From positions 806,001 through 870,000 of the forward strand of contig NZ_CP087998.1 of the NCBI RefSeq assembly GCF_021044585.1: a stretch of DNA of 64,000 nucleotides, in the 5' to 3' direction. The notes under the pieces were generated by a model. That model was not told the DNA's origin. It searched no databases and worked only from the letters and a program-made list of their open reading frames with translations. Shown here in pieces: positions 53,417-62,191 of this stretch. Within the stretch, counting starts at the first letter, position 1. Each line of letters opens with the position of its first letter. The position numbers and the translations under genes were made by a program. Source of the DNA: Sulfurimonas sp. HSL-3221. GTDB lineage: Bacteria > Campylobacterota > Campylobacteria > Campylobacterales > Sulfurimonadaceae.

Positions 53417-53967
53417 GCCGCGTGGTGCCTTGCGTAGGTGCGGGCGAAGCCGACGACGTACTCGGCCCCGGAGTAGACGGTGAGGACGACGGCGATCCAG
53501 AGCAGGATCTCCCCGCCGGGCCAGTGCATCAACAGGAATCCGACGGCGAACATCTGCGCAACCGTTTTGACCTTGCCGGCCCAAGAGGCGGCGATGTCGA
53601 TCCCTTCCGTAATGGAGACGGTCCGCAACCCGGTAATGAAGAGCTCGCGTACGATGATGATATAGATGGCCCACGGTGAGGCGGCATCGGTCATCATCAG
53701 CCCAAGGAAGGCGGCGAGAATGAGCATCTTGTCCGCCAGGGGGTCGAGGATCTTGCCCGTCATCGTGATCTGGTCGAGTTCGCGTGCGATGTAACCGTCA
53801 AAGAAGTCGGTGGCGCTGGCGAGCACGAAGAGCAGGGCGGCGAAGTAGTAGTTCCAGCTGATGTCGATCCCCTGCACAGTGAAGAACTGTGGGTTCAGGA
53901 TGATCCAGAACATCAGCGGCGCGATGATGATGCGCGACAGTGCCAAAGAGTTGGGCAGGTTAAACAA
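53413..53967 (-). CDS. pgsA: CDP-diacylglycerol--glycerol-3-phosphate 3-phosphatidyltransferase
   Basis: 184 residues with several membrane helices and the CDP-alcohol phosphotransferase signature D-G-x2-A-R-x8-G-x3-D-x3-D (FFDGYIARELDQ through GKILDPLADK) near residues 60-85. It makes phosphatidylglycerol phosphate. First gene of the chain into rseP and yggS. Confidence 0.95.
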   Translation of the reverse strand: MFNLPNSLALSRIIIAPLMFWIILNPQFFTVQGIDISWNYYFAALLFVLASATDFFDGYIARELDQITMTGKILDPLADKMLILAAFLGLMMTDAASPWAIYIIIVRELFITGLRTVSITEGIDIAASWAGKVKTVAQMFAVGFLLMHWPGGEILLWIAVVLTVYSGAEYVVGFARTYARHHAA

Positions 53968-53983
53968 GGTTTTGTCCTTCTAG

Positions 53984-54068
53984 GCGCGGTAAAACTGCGC
54001 GCGGGCCCGCTGCCGAAGCGAACCCAGTGTTAACGTAGATAAAGGGACTTGGTTCCTTTGTCGTGTAC
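53984..54068 (-). repeat. Intergenic repeat copy B, 3' of the FabL-like gene
   Basis: Shares with copy A (48943-49032) an ordered set of blocks: GGTAAAACT-GCGCGC at 53988-54002, CGAAG, AACGTAG and a hairpin AAAGG/CCTTT near 54041-54059. The central part is diverged. It sits between convergent-side ends, directly after the reductase stop codon, and may terminate it. Confidence 0.5.
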
Positions 54069-54069
54069 A

Positions 54070-54846
54070 TCATTTAAAAGTGGTACCCCCGTCGACGACG
54101 ATCGTTTGGCCGGTGATCCAGCTCGCCTCTTCCGTACAGAGGAAGTAGACGGCGCCGGCGATATCTTCGGGCTGTCCCATGCGGCCGATCGCGGAGCGTC
54201 TGACCGTTTCGGCCTTGACCTCTTCGTAGTTGGTGAAGGCTTTGAGGGCGTCGGTGTCAATCGGACCGCCGGAGACGGCGTTGACACGGATATTCATCTC
54301 GCCCAGCTCCACGGCAGCGTAGCGGCTCATCGCTTCGACGGCCGCTTTGTTCGTACCGTGGCCGGCATAGTTCTCGATGTAGACGAGATTCCCGGTACTG
54401 GACATTGTGACGACGGCGCCGCCGCCGACCTTTTCCATCCGCTTCGCCGCTTCCTGGGTCCCCATGACGAAGGCGTTGACCGTCGCGGTGTAGATGTTGT
54501 TCAGGCCGCGGGGCTTGAGGCGCATGAACTTGCCGTAGCCGCCGACGACGGGGCGGCCGTAGATCATCGCGTTGGAGACGAAGAAGTCGATCCGGTCGAA
54601 ATCTTCGTCGATCTTGGTGAAGAGGGGTTTGAACTCGTCGGGTTCGAGGATGTTCAGGGCGTAGGCGCGTGCTTTGATGCCGTAGGCAGCTTCCCAGGAG
54701 GCCGCGAGCTCGTTCGCGACGGCCTCGTTGCTGTTATACGTAAAGGCGATATCGACACCGTTGGCGGCGAACTTTTCGGCGATCGCTTTGCCGATCCCCT
54801 TGGTTGCTCCGGTGATGACCAGTGTTTTGCCCTTCATTTCTGACAT
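54070..54846 (-). CDS. fabL: Enoyl-ACP reductase, FabL-like short-chain dehydrogenase
   Basis: 258 residues. A Rossmann start ([17 protein letters not shown]) and the catalytic pair in NYAGHGTNK give a Tyr-x6-Lys spacing, as in enoyl-ACP reductases, rather than the Tyr-x3-Lys of ordinary SDRs. [16 protein letters not shown] matches the FabL branch known from Bacillus subtilis. It would reduce trans-2-enoyl-ACP in fatty-acid synthesis; FabL forms tolerate triclosan. It directly follows dapA. Confidence 0.8.
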   Translation of the reverse strand: MSEMKGKTLVITGATKGIGKAIAEKFAANGVDIAFTYNSNEAVANELAASWEAAYGIKARAYALNILEPDEFKPLFTKIDEDFDRIDFFVSNAMIYGRPVVGGYGKFMRLKPRGLNNIYTATVNAFVMGTQEAAKRMEKVGGGAVVTMSSTGNLVYIENYAGHGTNKAAVEAMSRYAAVELGEMNIRVNAVSGGPIDTDALKAFTNYEEVKAETVRRSAIGRMGQPEDIAGAVYFLCTEEASWITGQTIVVDGGTTFK

Positions 54847-55743
54847 TTAGTTGACTCCTACAATAGTATAGTTTTTCATGACGGCTTCGATGCGCTTCAT
54901 GTTCTCCGCGGACGGCGGGACAAGGGGGAGGCGGTACTCGAGGGTGTCGATAAGGCCCGCAATATACATGGCCGCCTTGATCGGGATGGGGTTGGCCTCG
55001 CAGAAGAGGACCTTGTTGATCGGCAGCAGCTGCTCATTAAGCGCGCGTGCCGTGGCGAAGTCGCCTTCGAGTGCGCTTTTGACCAGGGCGCTCTTCATAT
55101 CGGGAAGCAGGTTCGCCGTGACCGAAGTGATCCCCGCGCCGCCGGCGGCAAGGATGGGGTAGTCGATGGCGTCGTCGCCGCTGAAGACTTTGAGCTCCGG
55201 GCAGCGCGAAAGCAGCTCGACGGTGCGCTCCAGGCTTCCGGTCGCCTCTTTGATGCCGAAGATGTTCGGCAGGTCGTTGAAGAGGCGCACAACCGTATCG
55301 GCGGAGATGTCGGACATCGTGCGTCCCGGGACGTTGTAGAGCATGAACGGCAGTTCCGGCACGGCTTCGGCGATCGCCTTGTAGTGCTGGTAGAGCCCCT
55401 CCTGGGAGGGTTTGTTGTAGTAGGGCGCGACGGAGAAGATCGCGTCGACGCCGCAGTCGCGGGCACGGATGGCCGTGGTGATGGCTTCGGCCGTTGCGTT
55501 GCTGCCGGCACCGGCAAGGACTTTGGTCTGTGTGCCTTTGCACACTTCGACGGCGATCTCCATGCAGCGGATATCTTCGTCCGCCGTCAGGGTCGCGCTC
55601 TCGCCGGTCGTACCGACCGGGCAGACCACATCGATCCCGTTGTCGATCTGGCGCTGGATCAGCGCCGCGTAGGTCTGTTCGTCGAGTTTGCCGTTTTTGA
55701 ACGGGGTGATCAGCGCGGTGGAGGAACCGGTGATAATGCTCAT
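54847..55743 (-). CDS. dapA: 4-hydroxy-tetrahydrodipicolinate synthase
   Basis: 298 residues. The class I aldolase barrel has the catalytic Tyr in FMLYNVPGRT and the Schiff-base Lys in GIKEATGSL. The start ALITPFKNGKLD and GTTGESATL are family-typical. First step of the lysine/diaminopimelate branch. Overlaps the M16 peptidase gene by 4 nt. Confidence 0.97.
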   Translation of the reverse strand: MSIITGSSTALITPFKNGKLDEQTYAALIQRQIDNGIDVVCPVGTTGESATLTADEDIRCMEIAVEVCKGTQTKVLAGAGSNATAEAITTAIRARDCGVDAIFSVAPYYNKPSQEGLYQHYKAIAEAVPELPFMLYNVPGRTMSDISADTVVRLFNDLPNIFGIKEATGSLERTVELLSRCPELKVFSGDDAIDYPILAAGGAGITSVTANLLPDMKSALVKSALEGDFATARALNEQLLPINKVLFCEANPIPIKAAMYIAGLIDTLEYRLPLVPPSAENMKRIEAVMKNYTIVGVN

Positions 55744-57044
55744 TGCTCTGCCTTTCTCAAAATAATGGTCGTGGAGTGTTTGTCGTCAAAATAGGTCTGC
55801 GCCGTCTTCTGGATCTGCTCGGCCGTGAGTGCGGCGATGTTCTCCTCGTAGGTCTCCAGCGGCTTCAGGTCGCCGCGGGCGAGGTAGCCGCCGAAGAGGT
55901 CGGCGACGGAGCTGGCGCTCTCCAGAGAGAAGATGAAGTCGGCTCTGGTGTTGATCTTGACCTTTTCAAGTTCCGCCTTGGAGACGGGGTGGGCCTTGAT
56001 CTGTTCGATCTGCTCGTGCAGCGCTGCTTCAACGCTCTCGGCTTTGACGCCCGGGTTGCAGGCCGCCATGAAGATAAAGACGCCCGGGTCGATGTTCTCC
56101 ATGTTATAGGCATAGATCTGGTTGACCAGGCGTTTTTTGTCGACAAGCTCGCTGTAGAGCCGGCTGCTTTTGCCGGAGCTCAGCATCTCGGAGATGGCCG
56201 AGAGGGCCGGCTGGTCCGGGTGGCGGAAGTCGGGAATGTGGTAGACGATCGCGATCATCTCCACTTCGCTCTCTTTTTCGATGAAGACGCGTTTGGCGCC
56301 GTCCTGGACCGGTTCTTTTGCCAACACTTTGGGGATATCGCGGCTGTTCTTGACGGGACCGAAGTGGCTTTTTGCAAGGGTAAAGACGGTCTCGGGCTCA
56401 ATATCGCCGGTGACGATCAAAATCGCGTTCTGCGGCTGGTAATAGGTCGCATGGAAGTTGCGGATATCGTCGATGGTCCAGGTCTGGATGTCGTTCATGA
56501 AGCCGATCGGCGTCCAGTGGTAGGGGTGGTAGAGATAGGCGTTGTTGAACAGACGGAAATAGAGGTAGCCCAGTGGGTTGTTGTCGGTGCGCCAGCGGCG
56601 CTCTTCGGCAACGACATCGCGTTCGGGCTGGAACTCCTCGTCTTTGAGGCTGAGGTTGGCCATCAGCTCCGCGAAGAGGGAGATGGATTTTTCCGCATTC
56701 CCCGCGGAGCTTTTGATGAAGTAGTGGGTGTAGTCGAACCCGGTGGAGGCGTTGTTGACGCCGCCGACGCTCTTGACCTCTTCATCGAACTGGCCCGCTT
56801 TGAGGTGTTCGGAAGATTTGAAGTTCATGTGTTCGAGCATGTGCGCGATGCCGCTCTTGCCCATCACTTCGTTGCGGCTTCCCACTTTGTAAAAGACATC
56901 GGTCGAGATGACGCCGGTGCCGTTGTGCATCGGGATGACGACGACCTGCATCCCGTTCTCCAGTGTCTGCGTTTCATAAGACGGCAGCGAATTTGCCATA
57001 AGCGTTCCTAAGGTGAAAAATAGTGCGATAACCGTTCTGATCAT
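55740..57044 (-). CDS. M16-family zinc peptidase, secreted
   Basis: 434 residues: signal peptide (1-17), inverted zinc motif HxxEH in HMLEHMNF near residue 68 and the third ligand in the VAEERRWRTDN block. The second M16 half follows (LSAISEMLSSGKSSRLY). PqqL-like members degrade peptides in the periplasm. The gene order with dapA is common in Campylobacterota. Overlaps pyrD by 4 nt. Confidence 0.92.
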   Translation of the reverse strand: MIRTVIALFFTLGTLMANSLPSYETQTLENGMQVVVIPMHNGTGVISTDVFYKVGSRNEVMGKSGIAHMLEHMNFKSSEHLKAGQFDEEVKSVGGVNNASTGFDYTHYFIKSSAGNAEKSISLFAELMANLSLKDEEFQPERDVVAEERRWRTDNNPLGYLYFRLFNNAYLYHPYHWTPIGFMNDIQTWTIDDIRNFHATYYQPQNAILIVTGDIEPETVFTLAKSHFGPVKNSRDIPKVLAKEPVQDGAKRVFIEKESEVEMIAIVYHIPDFRHPDQPALSAISEMLSSGKSSRLYSELVDKKRLVNQIYAYNMENIDPGVFIFMAACNPGVKAESVEAALHEQIEQIKAHPVSKAELEKVKINTRADFIFSLESASSVADLFGGYLARGDLKPLETYEENIAALTAEQIQKTAQTYFDDKHSTTIILRKAEQ

Positions 57045-58099
57045 CGTCTGTCGGCTCCAATGGCCTCGGTGATGCTGCTGTAGCCGTCGCGCTTCAGCAG
57101 GTCGGCGAGCCCACGGTTGATGTCACCGATGAGCTCCGGCCCCTTGAAGATCAGCGCCGAATAGACCTGCACCAGGGAAGCCCCCGCTTTGATGCGGCGG
57201 TAGGCTTCCTCGGCGCTGTCGATCCCTCCGACGGAAATGAGCACCGTTTTACCGAAGAGTTCCTTCGCCACGGCTTCGAAAATGGCGAAACTCTTCTCCT
57301 TTAAGACTTTGCCCGAGAGGCCGCCGATGCTTTTGGGCTGGGCCACGAGGGAGTAGTCGATGGTCGTATTGGTCGCGATGATCCCGTCGGCACCCTTCTC
57401 GACGGCCAGGGTCGTCAGCGCTACCGCCTGTTCGGGGGTTATGTCCGGGGCGATTTTGAGCAGGATCGGTTTGTCGGTGATCGTCTTCGCCTCGGCGAAG
57501 AGCTCGGCGATGAACGTCTCGTTCTGCAGGTCGCGTAGGCCGGGGGTGTTCGGCGACGAGATATTGATGACGAGGTAATCGCCCAGATCATGCAGGCCGC
57601 GGATAAGCTGCGTGTAGTCGCTGATGGCGTTCTGCTCCTCCGTCGTTTTGTTCTTGCCGATGTTGACGCCGATGGGGGTCGTGAAGGGGTAGCGCGCTTT
57701 CAGGCGCTGCTGCACTTTGTACATCCCGTCGTTGTTGAAGCCCATGGCGTTCTGGATCGTCTCTTCGTCGACGTGGCGGAACATCCGCGGTTTCGGATTG
57801 CCCGGCTGCGGCTGGGGCGTGACGGTGCCGATCTCGGTGTAGCCGAAACCGAGGGCCTGGATGCCGCGGATCATCGTTGCGTTTTTATCAAAGCCCGCTC
57901 CCAGACCGACGGGGTTGGGGAAGGTACGCCCGAAGAGCTCCTGGTTCAGGATCGGGTCGGCGACGAAGTGCTTTTCCTGCCAGCGGTTGAAGAGCGACGG
58001 ACAGGCGTTGGCCGTGCGCAGCAGGGTCGCTACGACGTGGTGGGCCGTCTCCGGCTGGAGTTTGAAAAGCCACGGTTTGAGGGATTCGTATGCGATCAT
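57041..58099 (-). CDS. pyrD: Dihydroorotate dehydrogenase (quinone), class 2
   Basis: 352 residues from the ATG at 58099; an in-frame GTG precedes it by one codon. It has the N-terminal membrane-binding helix of class 2 enzymes (AYESLKPWLFKL), the catalytic Ser in NISSPNTPGL and the FMN-binding GADGIIATNTT. It feeds electrons from pyrimidine synthesis into the quinone pool. Confidence 0.96.
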   Translation of the reverse strand: MIAYESLKPWLFKLQPETAHHVVATLLRTANACPSLFNRWQEKHFVADPILNQELFGRTFPNPVGLGAGFDKNATMIRGIQALGFGYTEIGTVTPQPQPGNPKPRMFRHVDEETIQNAMGFNNDGMYKVQQRLKARYPFTTPIGVNIGKNKTTEEQNAISDYTQLIRGLHDLGDYLVINISSPNTPGLRDLQNETFIAELFAEAKTITDKPILLKIAPDITPEQAVALTTLAVEKGADGIIATNTTIDYSLVAQPKSIGGLSGKVLKEKSFAIFEAVAKELFGKTVLISVGGIDSAEEAYRRIKAGASLVQVYSALIFKGPELIGDINRGLADLLKRDGYSSITEAIGADRR

Positions 58100-58148
58100 C
58101 ACGTACCTGTTTTTGGCAGGATTATACTTAATAATGATTTACGGTCAG

Positions 58149-59498
58149 TTAAAGAAGGAAGGTTTGGGCCAGGAACAAGAAGATGAAAAAGCCGAAAACA
58201 TCGGTGGTCGTCGTCAGGAAAATGGAGGAGGCGACGGCCGGATCGATCCCCAGCCGGTGCAGGCCCAGGGGGATGAGGGTGCCGGCCGTCCCGGCGACGA
58301 GGAGGTTCAAAAGCAGCGCGCCGGCGACGATGGCCCCCAGGCGGACATCGCCGAACCAGAGTGAGACAATCAGGGCCGCGACGACGGCAATGGAGAGGCC
58401 GTTGGCGAGCACGATCAGCGCTTCGCGTTTTACCGCGGCGGAGACGCCGTCGTATTCAATCTCCCCCAGGGCGATTTTGCGGATCGTGACGGTGAGCGCC
58501 TGCATCCCGGCATTGCCACCGAGGGCGGCGATGATGGGCAGCAGGGCCGCCAGGGCGATATAGGAGGCTATTGTCGCGTCAAAAAGGTTGATGACGGCGG
58601 AGGCCGCCAGGATGGCGACGAGATTAAAAAGGAGCCAGATGAGCCGCTGGTGCGCCGCGCGGGAGACCGAGCTCTCCTCGGCTTCGTCGTCGACCCCGGC
58701 CAGACCGTAGGCCTGGTCCGTTTCGATCTGGCGGATCATGTCGTAGATGTCGTCGTAGACGATCCGGCCGATCAGTTTGCCTTCGCTGTTGACGACGGCG
58801 ATGATATTGAGGTCATACTCCTCGAAGAGGCGGACGACATCCGCAATCGGCGAGGCGGGACGGATCGAGAGGGGGGCTTTGCGGTCGCCGCGCTGCAGGA
58901 TCTCTTCGATGGTCGTCGTGTCGTCGAAAAGGATCAGGTCGGTGAAGTGGAGCGTGCCGAGCAGCAGCCCTTCGTCATCGGTGACAAAGAGTTTGATGAT
59001 CGGCGCGGCGGGTTCGTTCTGGCGGAAAAGTCGGATCAGGGTCTTCACGTCGGCGACCGTGTCATCGGGGTGGGCGGCAAGGAACTCGCGCTCCATATAG
59101 GCTCCGGCCTGGTCCTCTTCGAATTTGGAGAGCTCCAGGACCTCCCGCCGCTCCTCGTGGGCCATCAGCGAGAGGATCTTCTCCGCCAGAGTGGCATCGG
59201 CTTGCCGGATATCCTGAATGAGGTCGGTCGCCTCGTCACTTTCGATCGCCTCGGCGGCCCGGGCCAGCCGGTGCGGGGGGAGGCGTTCCGCGGCGGCGGC
59301 GAATGCGTCGGCAGGGAGCTCGAGCAGCACCTCGCCCAGGTGCTGATGGGTGAGTTTGCTCAGATTTGAAAAGAAAAGCCCAACATCGTAGCCGCGCAGT
59401 TTGACGAGGCTTTTGGCGGTATCGGTGGGGTTGAACCGTTCATGCCCCCCGGCAATGGCGTGGATGCGGTCGACATGCTTTTTGATCTTCGGCTTCAT
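58149..59498 (-). CDS. mgtE: Magnesium transporter MgtE
   Basis: 449 residues with the three MgtE parts in order: N-terminal helical domain (about residues 20-130), a pair of CBS domains (about 135-255) and a five-helix C-terminal channel with AALLPIIAALGGNAGMQ near residue 318. Cytoplasmic magnesium closes the channel in known members. Probably monocistronic. Confidence 0.95.
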   Translation of the reverse strand: MKPKIKKHVDRIHAIAGGHERFNPTDTAKSLVKLRGYDVGLFFSNLSKLTHQHLGEVLLELPADAFAAAAERLPPHRLARAAEAIESDEATDLIQDIRQADATLAEKILSLMAHEERREVLELSKFEEDQAGAYMEREFLAAHPDDTVADVKTLIRLFRQNEPAAPIIKLFVTDDEGLLLGTLHFTDLILFDDTTTIEEILQRGDRKAPLSIRPASPIADVVRLFEEYDLNIIAVVNSEGKLIGRIVYDDIYDMIRQIETDQAYGLAGVDDEAEESSVSRAAHQRLIWLLFNLVAILAASAVINLFDATIASYIALAALLPIIAALGGNAGMQALTVTIRKIALGEIEYDGVSAAVKREALIVLANGLSIAVVAALIVSLWFGDVRLGAIVAGALLLNLLVAGTAGTLIPLGLHRLGIDPAVASSIFLTTTTDVFGFFIFLFLAQTFLL

Positions 59499-59640
59499 AA
59501 GTTATATCGTAGCAATCCATCCTGAAAAAAGGGTGATATGCCTGGGTGTCTGGGAGATGTTCTGTCGTGGGGGGTGGAGGTGTGGAGCCTTCGCAGCAGC
59601 GCGGCGTCTTTGGAGGCGCTGGTCTGTGCGGGTGTTTCGG

Positions 59641-60198
59641 TTACCCGAAAAGTTTTTTCATGGTCGCAAAAAAGATTTTGAAGAGCCCTTTGTTACCGAC
59701 AAGGTCGTTGATGAATTCGTCGTAGCTTTTCCCTTTCTCTTCGAGGAAACCGCGCAGGTATTTTTCCGAACCTTCGACACCGCTCTCGTTCTCGATCTCG
59801 ACCAGTTTTTTGTAGATCGGCTCAATGGCTTTGATGACATTGTCAGGTGCCGCTTTACGATAGGCGGTGTAATTGACGATCTCATTGGTGATCTTGTCCG
59901 TTTTCGGCTCAAAGTCGGTGATAACCCAGTAGTGGCGTCCGTCTTTGGCACGGTTTTTAACAACGGCCAAAATGTTATGCTTGTTTTTGATACGTTCCCA
60001 CATCATTTTGAAGATGACTTTCGGCATATCCGGATGACGAATCATATTGTGTGGATGGCCGATGAGCTCGCTCTCTTTGTAACCGGAGATTTCGACGAAG
60101 TAGTCGTTCCCGTACTCGATGATCCCTTTAGGATCCGTCTTGCTCACAATATATTTTTTCGGGTCGAGATCAATACGATCTTTAACAGAACCTGACAT
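59641..60198 (-). CDS. PAS-domain protein, Aer-like sensor module
   Basis: 185 residues from the ATG at 60198. Residues about 10-115 are a PAS domain (KTDPKGIIEYGNDYFVEISGY; then HPHNMIRHPDMPK, the FAD-type PAS motif of Aer relatives). The C-terminal 70 residues are helical without a methyl-accepting or kinase domain. It may sense redox state and signal to a chemotaxis partner; that is inferred. About 130 bases separate it from a divergent gene. Confidence 0.8.
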   Translation of the reverse strand: MSGSVKDRIDLDPKKYIVSKTDPKGIIEYGNDYFVEISGYKESELIGHPHNMIRHPDMPKVIFKMMWERIKNKHNILAVVKNRAKDGRHYWVITDFEPKTDKITNEIVNYTAYRKAAPDNVIKAIEPIYKKLVEIENESGVEGSEKYLRGFLEEKGKSYDEFINDLVGNKGLFKIFFATMKKLFG

Positions 60199-60331
60199 CA
60201 AATAACCTTTTTGATAATTTGTACCGTTATTTACGGTTACTGAACTAGTTTAACAATCGTTAAATAAATTCAACGTTAAGCTACTATAATTGTTTCTAAT
60301 CTGAGACACTAGGTAAAAGTGAGATTTTAAT

Positions 60332-60763
60332 ATGAAAAAAAATGATGCATTGCAGATCGTTGCCCAGGCGAAAAAACTCCAAAACGGCGAAATGCAAAAA
60401 GTGATGTTGATGGTCAAGAAAATCCCGCTGGACGGGGATGCGGTAGCGACGAGCTACCTGGAGTGCGGGGTCGACAAAACACTGCGCGAGGACGAAGAGG
60501 GGCTCAAAAAGCTGTTGGGGGCGTCGCTGGTCGAAGAGATCGAGGCATTGCACAAGCAGTGGCACGATGAGTACTATAAGATCTATGAGCTCTATCAGAA
60601 AGAGAAGGGGCTGGTCTCAAAGCTTTTCGGCGGCCAGCCGAAGCTCAGCGAACTGGACCAGGAGAAGGCGAACAGTTACAGCAGCGATCTTAAAGAGCTG
60701 ACGCGGAAGATCATCCACAAACTCGAAGCGGCGGAAGGGCGGCTTAAGCTGCTGCGCGGCTGA
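60332..60763 (+). CDS. Unrecognised coiled-coil-like cytoplasmic protein
   Basis: 143 residues, highly charged and helical: an N-terminal NDALQIVAQAKKLQNGEMQ, a middle with SYLECGVDKTL and a helical C-terminus. No signal or membrane segment. No family recognised. Codon use and composition are as in the core genes. Divergent from the PAS gene, so the two may share regulation. Confidence 0.6.
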   Translation: MKKNDALQIVAQAKKLQNGEMQKVMLMVKKIPLDGDAVATSYLECGVDKTLREDEEGLKKLLGASLVEEIEALHKQWHDEYYKIYELYQKEKGLVSKLFGGQPKLSELDQEKANSYSSDLKELTRKIIHKLEAAEGRLKLLRG

Positions 60764-60790
60764 GAACGGCAGCATCCGTGGGGAGAGGGG

Positions 60791-62191
60791 TTACTCCGCC
60801 TTTTCCCAGAAGGTTCCCTGCGGTGTGTCCATCAGCTGGATCCCCAGGGCGCTGATCTCGTCGCGGATCGTGTCGGAACGCTCGAAGTCCTTCGCCTGTT
60901 TTGCCGCATTGCGCGCTGTGATCAGTCCTTCAATGGTTGCTTTCGTCTCCTCGTCGATCCCGTGCTGGAAATATTCATAGGGGTTCATTGTCCCGAAACC
61001 GAGGAGCGCCTCGACGTAGGCGAGGTCGGCGAGGATACGGCGTTTGAGCCCTTTGTCCTTCGGATCGGCGTCGAGCCCCTCGTTGGCCGCGGCCATCATT
61101 TCATCGAGCAATGCCAGGGCTTTGGAGATGTTGAGATCGTCCCCCAGCGCTTCGAGCAGCGCAGCCTGGAAGGGCGTTTTTTCCTCGAGCACTTTCATAC
61201 CAAAGAGACGCTTTTTCAGACGGTAGAGGCGATCAAGCCGTTTTTTCGAGGCCAGCAGGTCCTCCTCGTTGAAGTTGAAGTCACTGCGGTAGTGGGTGCC
61301 GAGGAGAAAGAAGCGCAGCACTTCGCCGCTATAGGCCTTTAGGGCATCCTTGATGAAGAAGCTGTTGCCGAGGCTCTTGCTCATCTTCTCCCCGTCGATC
61401 GTCACGAAACCGTTGTGCATCCAGTAGCGTGCCAGTTCGTGCCCCGTGGCGCAGCGGGTCTGTGCCGCCTCGTTCTCGTGGTGGGGGAAGAGCAGGTCGG
61501 CCCCGCCGCCATGGATGTCGATAGCGTATTCCATGTGGGTGCTGAGGTGTTTTTCGATCATCGCCGAACACTCGGTGTGCCACCCCGGCCGCCCCTTGCC
61601 GAAGGGCGAATCAAAGGCGACGGCGTCGTCCTTCACCCCTTTCCAAAGCGCGAAGTCCGCGGCATGGCGCTTCTCGCCGAAGCTCTCGACGCGCTGCTGG
61701 GTGTCGGCTTCGTCCTGGCGGCGGTTGGAGATGCTCAGATAACCGCTGTCGCTCCCCGTATCGAAATAGACGTCGCCGTTGCTCGTCTGGTAGGCGTGGC
61801 CGGTGTCGAGCAGTTTCCCGATGAGCTCGAACATCGCCTCGAGGGATTCGGTTGCTTTGGGTTCCAGGGTGGGACGCTGCACCCCCAGCGCTGCCATGTC
61901 GCGGTGGTAGGCCTCGGTATAGGTGTCGGTCAGTTCCGTGATGGAGATACCCGCCTCGCGGGATTTGTTGATGATCTTGTCGTCGATGTCGGTGATGTTG
62001 CGGGCATAGGTGACTTCGAAGCCTTCGGCCTCAAGCACGCGGCGGAGCAGGTCGAAGACGAGGGCGCTCTTGGCGTGGCCCAGGTGGGCGTCGTCGTAGA
62101 CGGTCGGGCCGCAGACATAAAGCGACACCTTGCCCGGGATCAACGGTTCGAAGAGGCGTTTGGTCTTGGTGACACTGTCAAATATATGCAT
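60791..62191 (-). CDS. cysS: Cysteinyl-tRNA synthetase
   Basis: 466 residues. CGPTVYDDAHLGHAKSAL holds a zinc-binding Cys and the HIGH-like HLGH; the KMSKS motif is GEKMSKSLGNS; GWHTECSAM and the HHENEAAQ segment hold the other zinc ligands. The start overlaps the murJ stop by 14 nt. Confidence 0.98.
   Translation of the reverse strand: MHIFDSVTKTKRLFEPLIPGKVSLYVCGPTVYDDAHLGHAKSALVFDLLRRVLEAEGFEVTYARNITDIDDKIINKSREAGISITELTDTYTEAYHRDMAALGVQRPTLEPKATESLEAMFELIGKLLDTGHAYQTSNGDVYFDTGSDSGYLSISNRRQDEADTQQRVESFGEKRHAADFALWKGVKDDAVAFDSPFGKGRPGWHTECSAMIEKHLSTHMEYAIDIHGGGADLLFPHHENEAAQTRCATGHELARYWMHNGFVTIDGEKMSKSLGNSFFIKDALKAYSGEVLRFFLLGTHYRSDFNFNEEDLLASKKRLDRLYRLKKRLFGMKVLEEKTPFQAALLEALGDDLNISKALALLDEMMAAANEGLDADPKDKGLKRRILADLAYVEALLGFGTMNPYEYFQHGIDEETKATIEGLITARNAAKQAKDFERSDTIRDEISALGIQLMDTPQGTFWEKAE

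Noticed and set aside
55743-57011. 422-residue plus-strand ORF opposite the M16 peptidase
   Set aside because: Shadow frame; the peptidase has intact HxxEH and signal peptide on the other strand.
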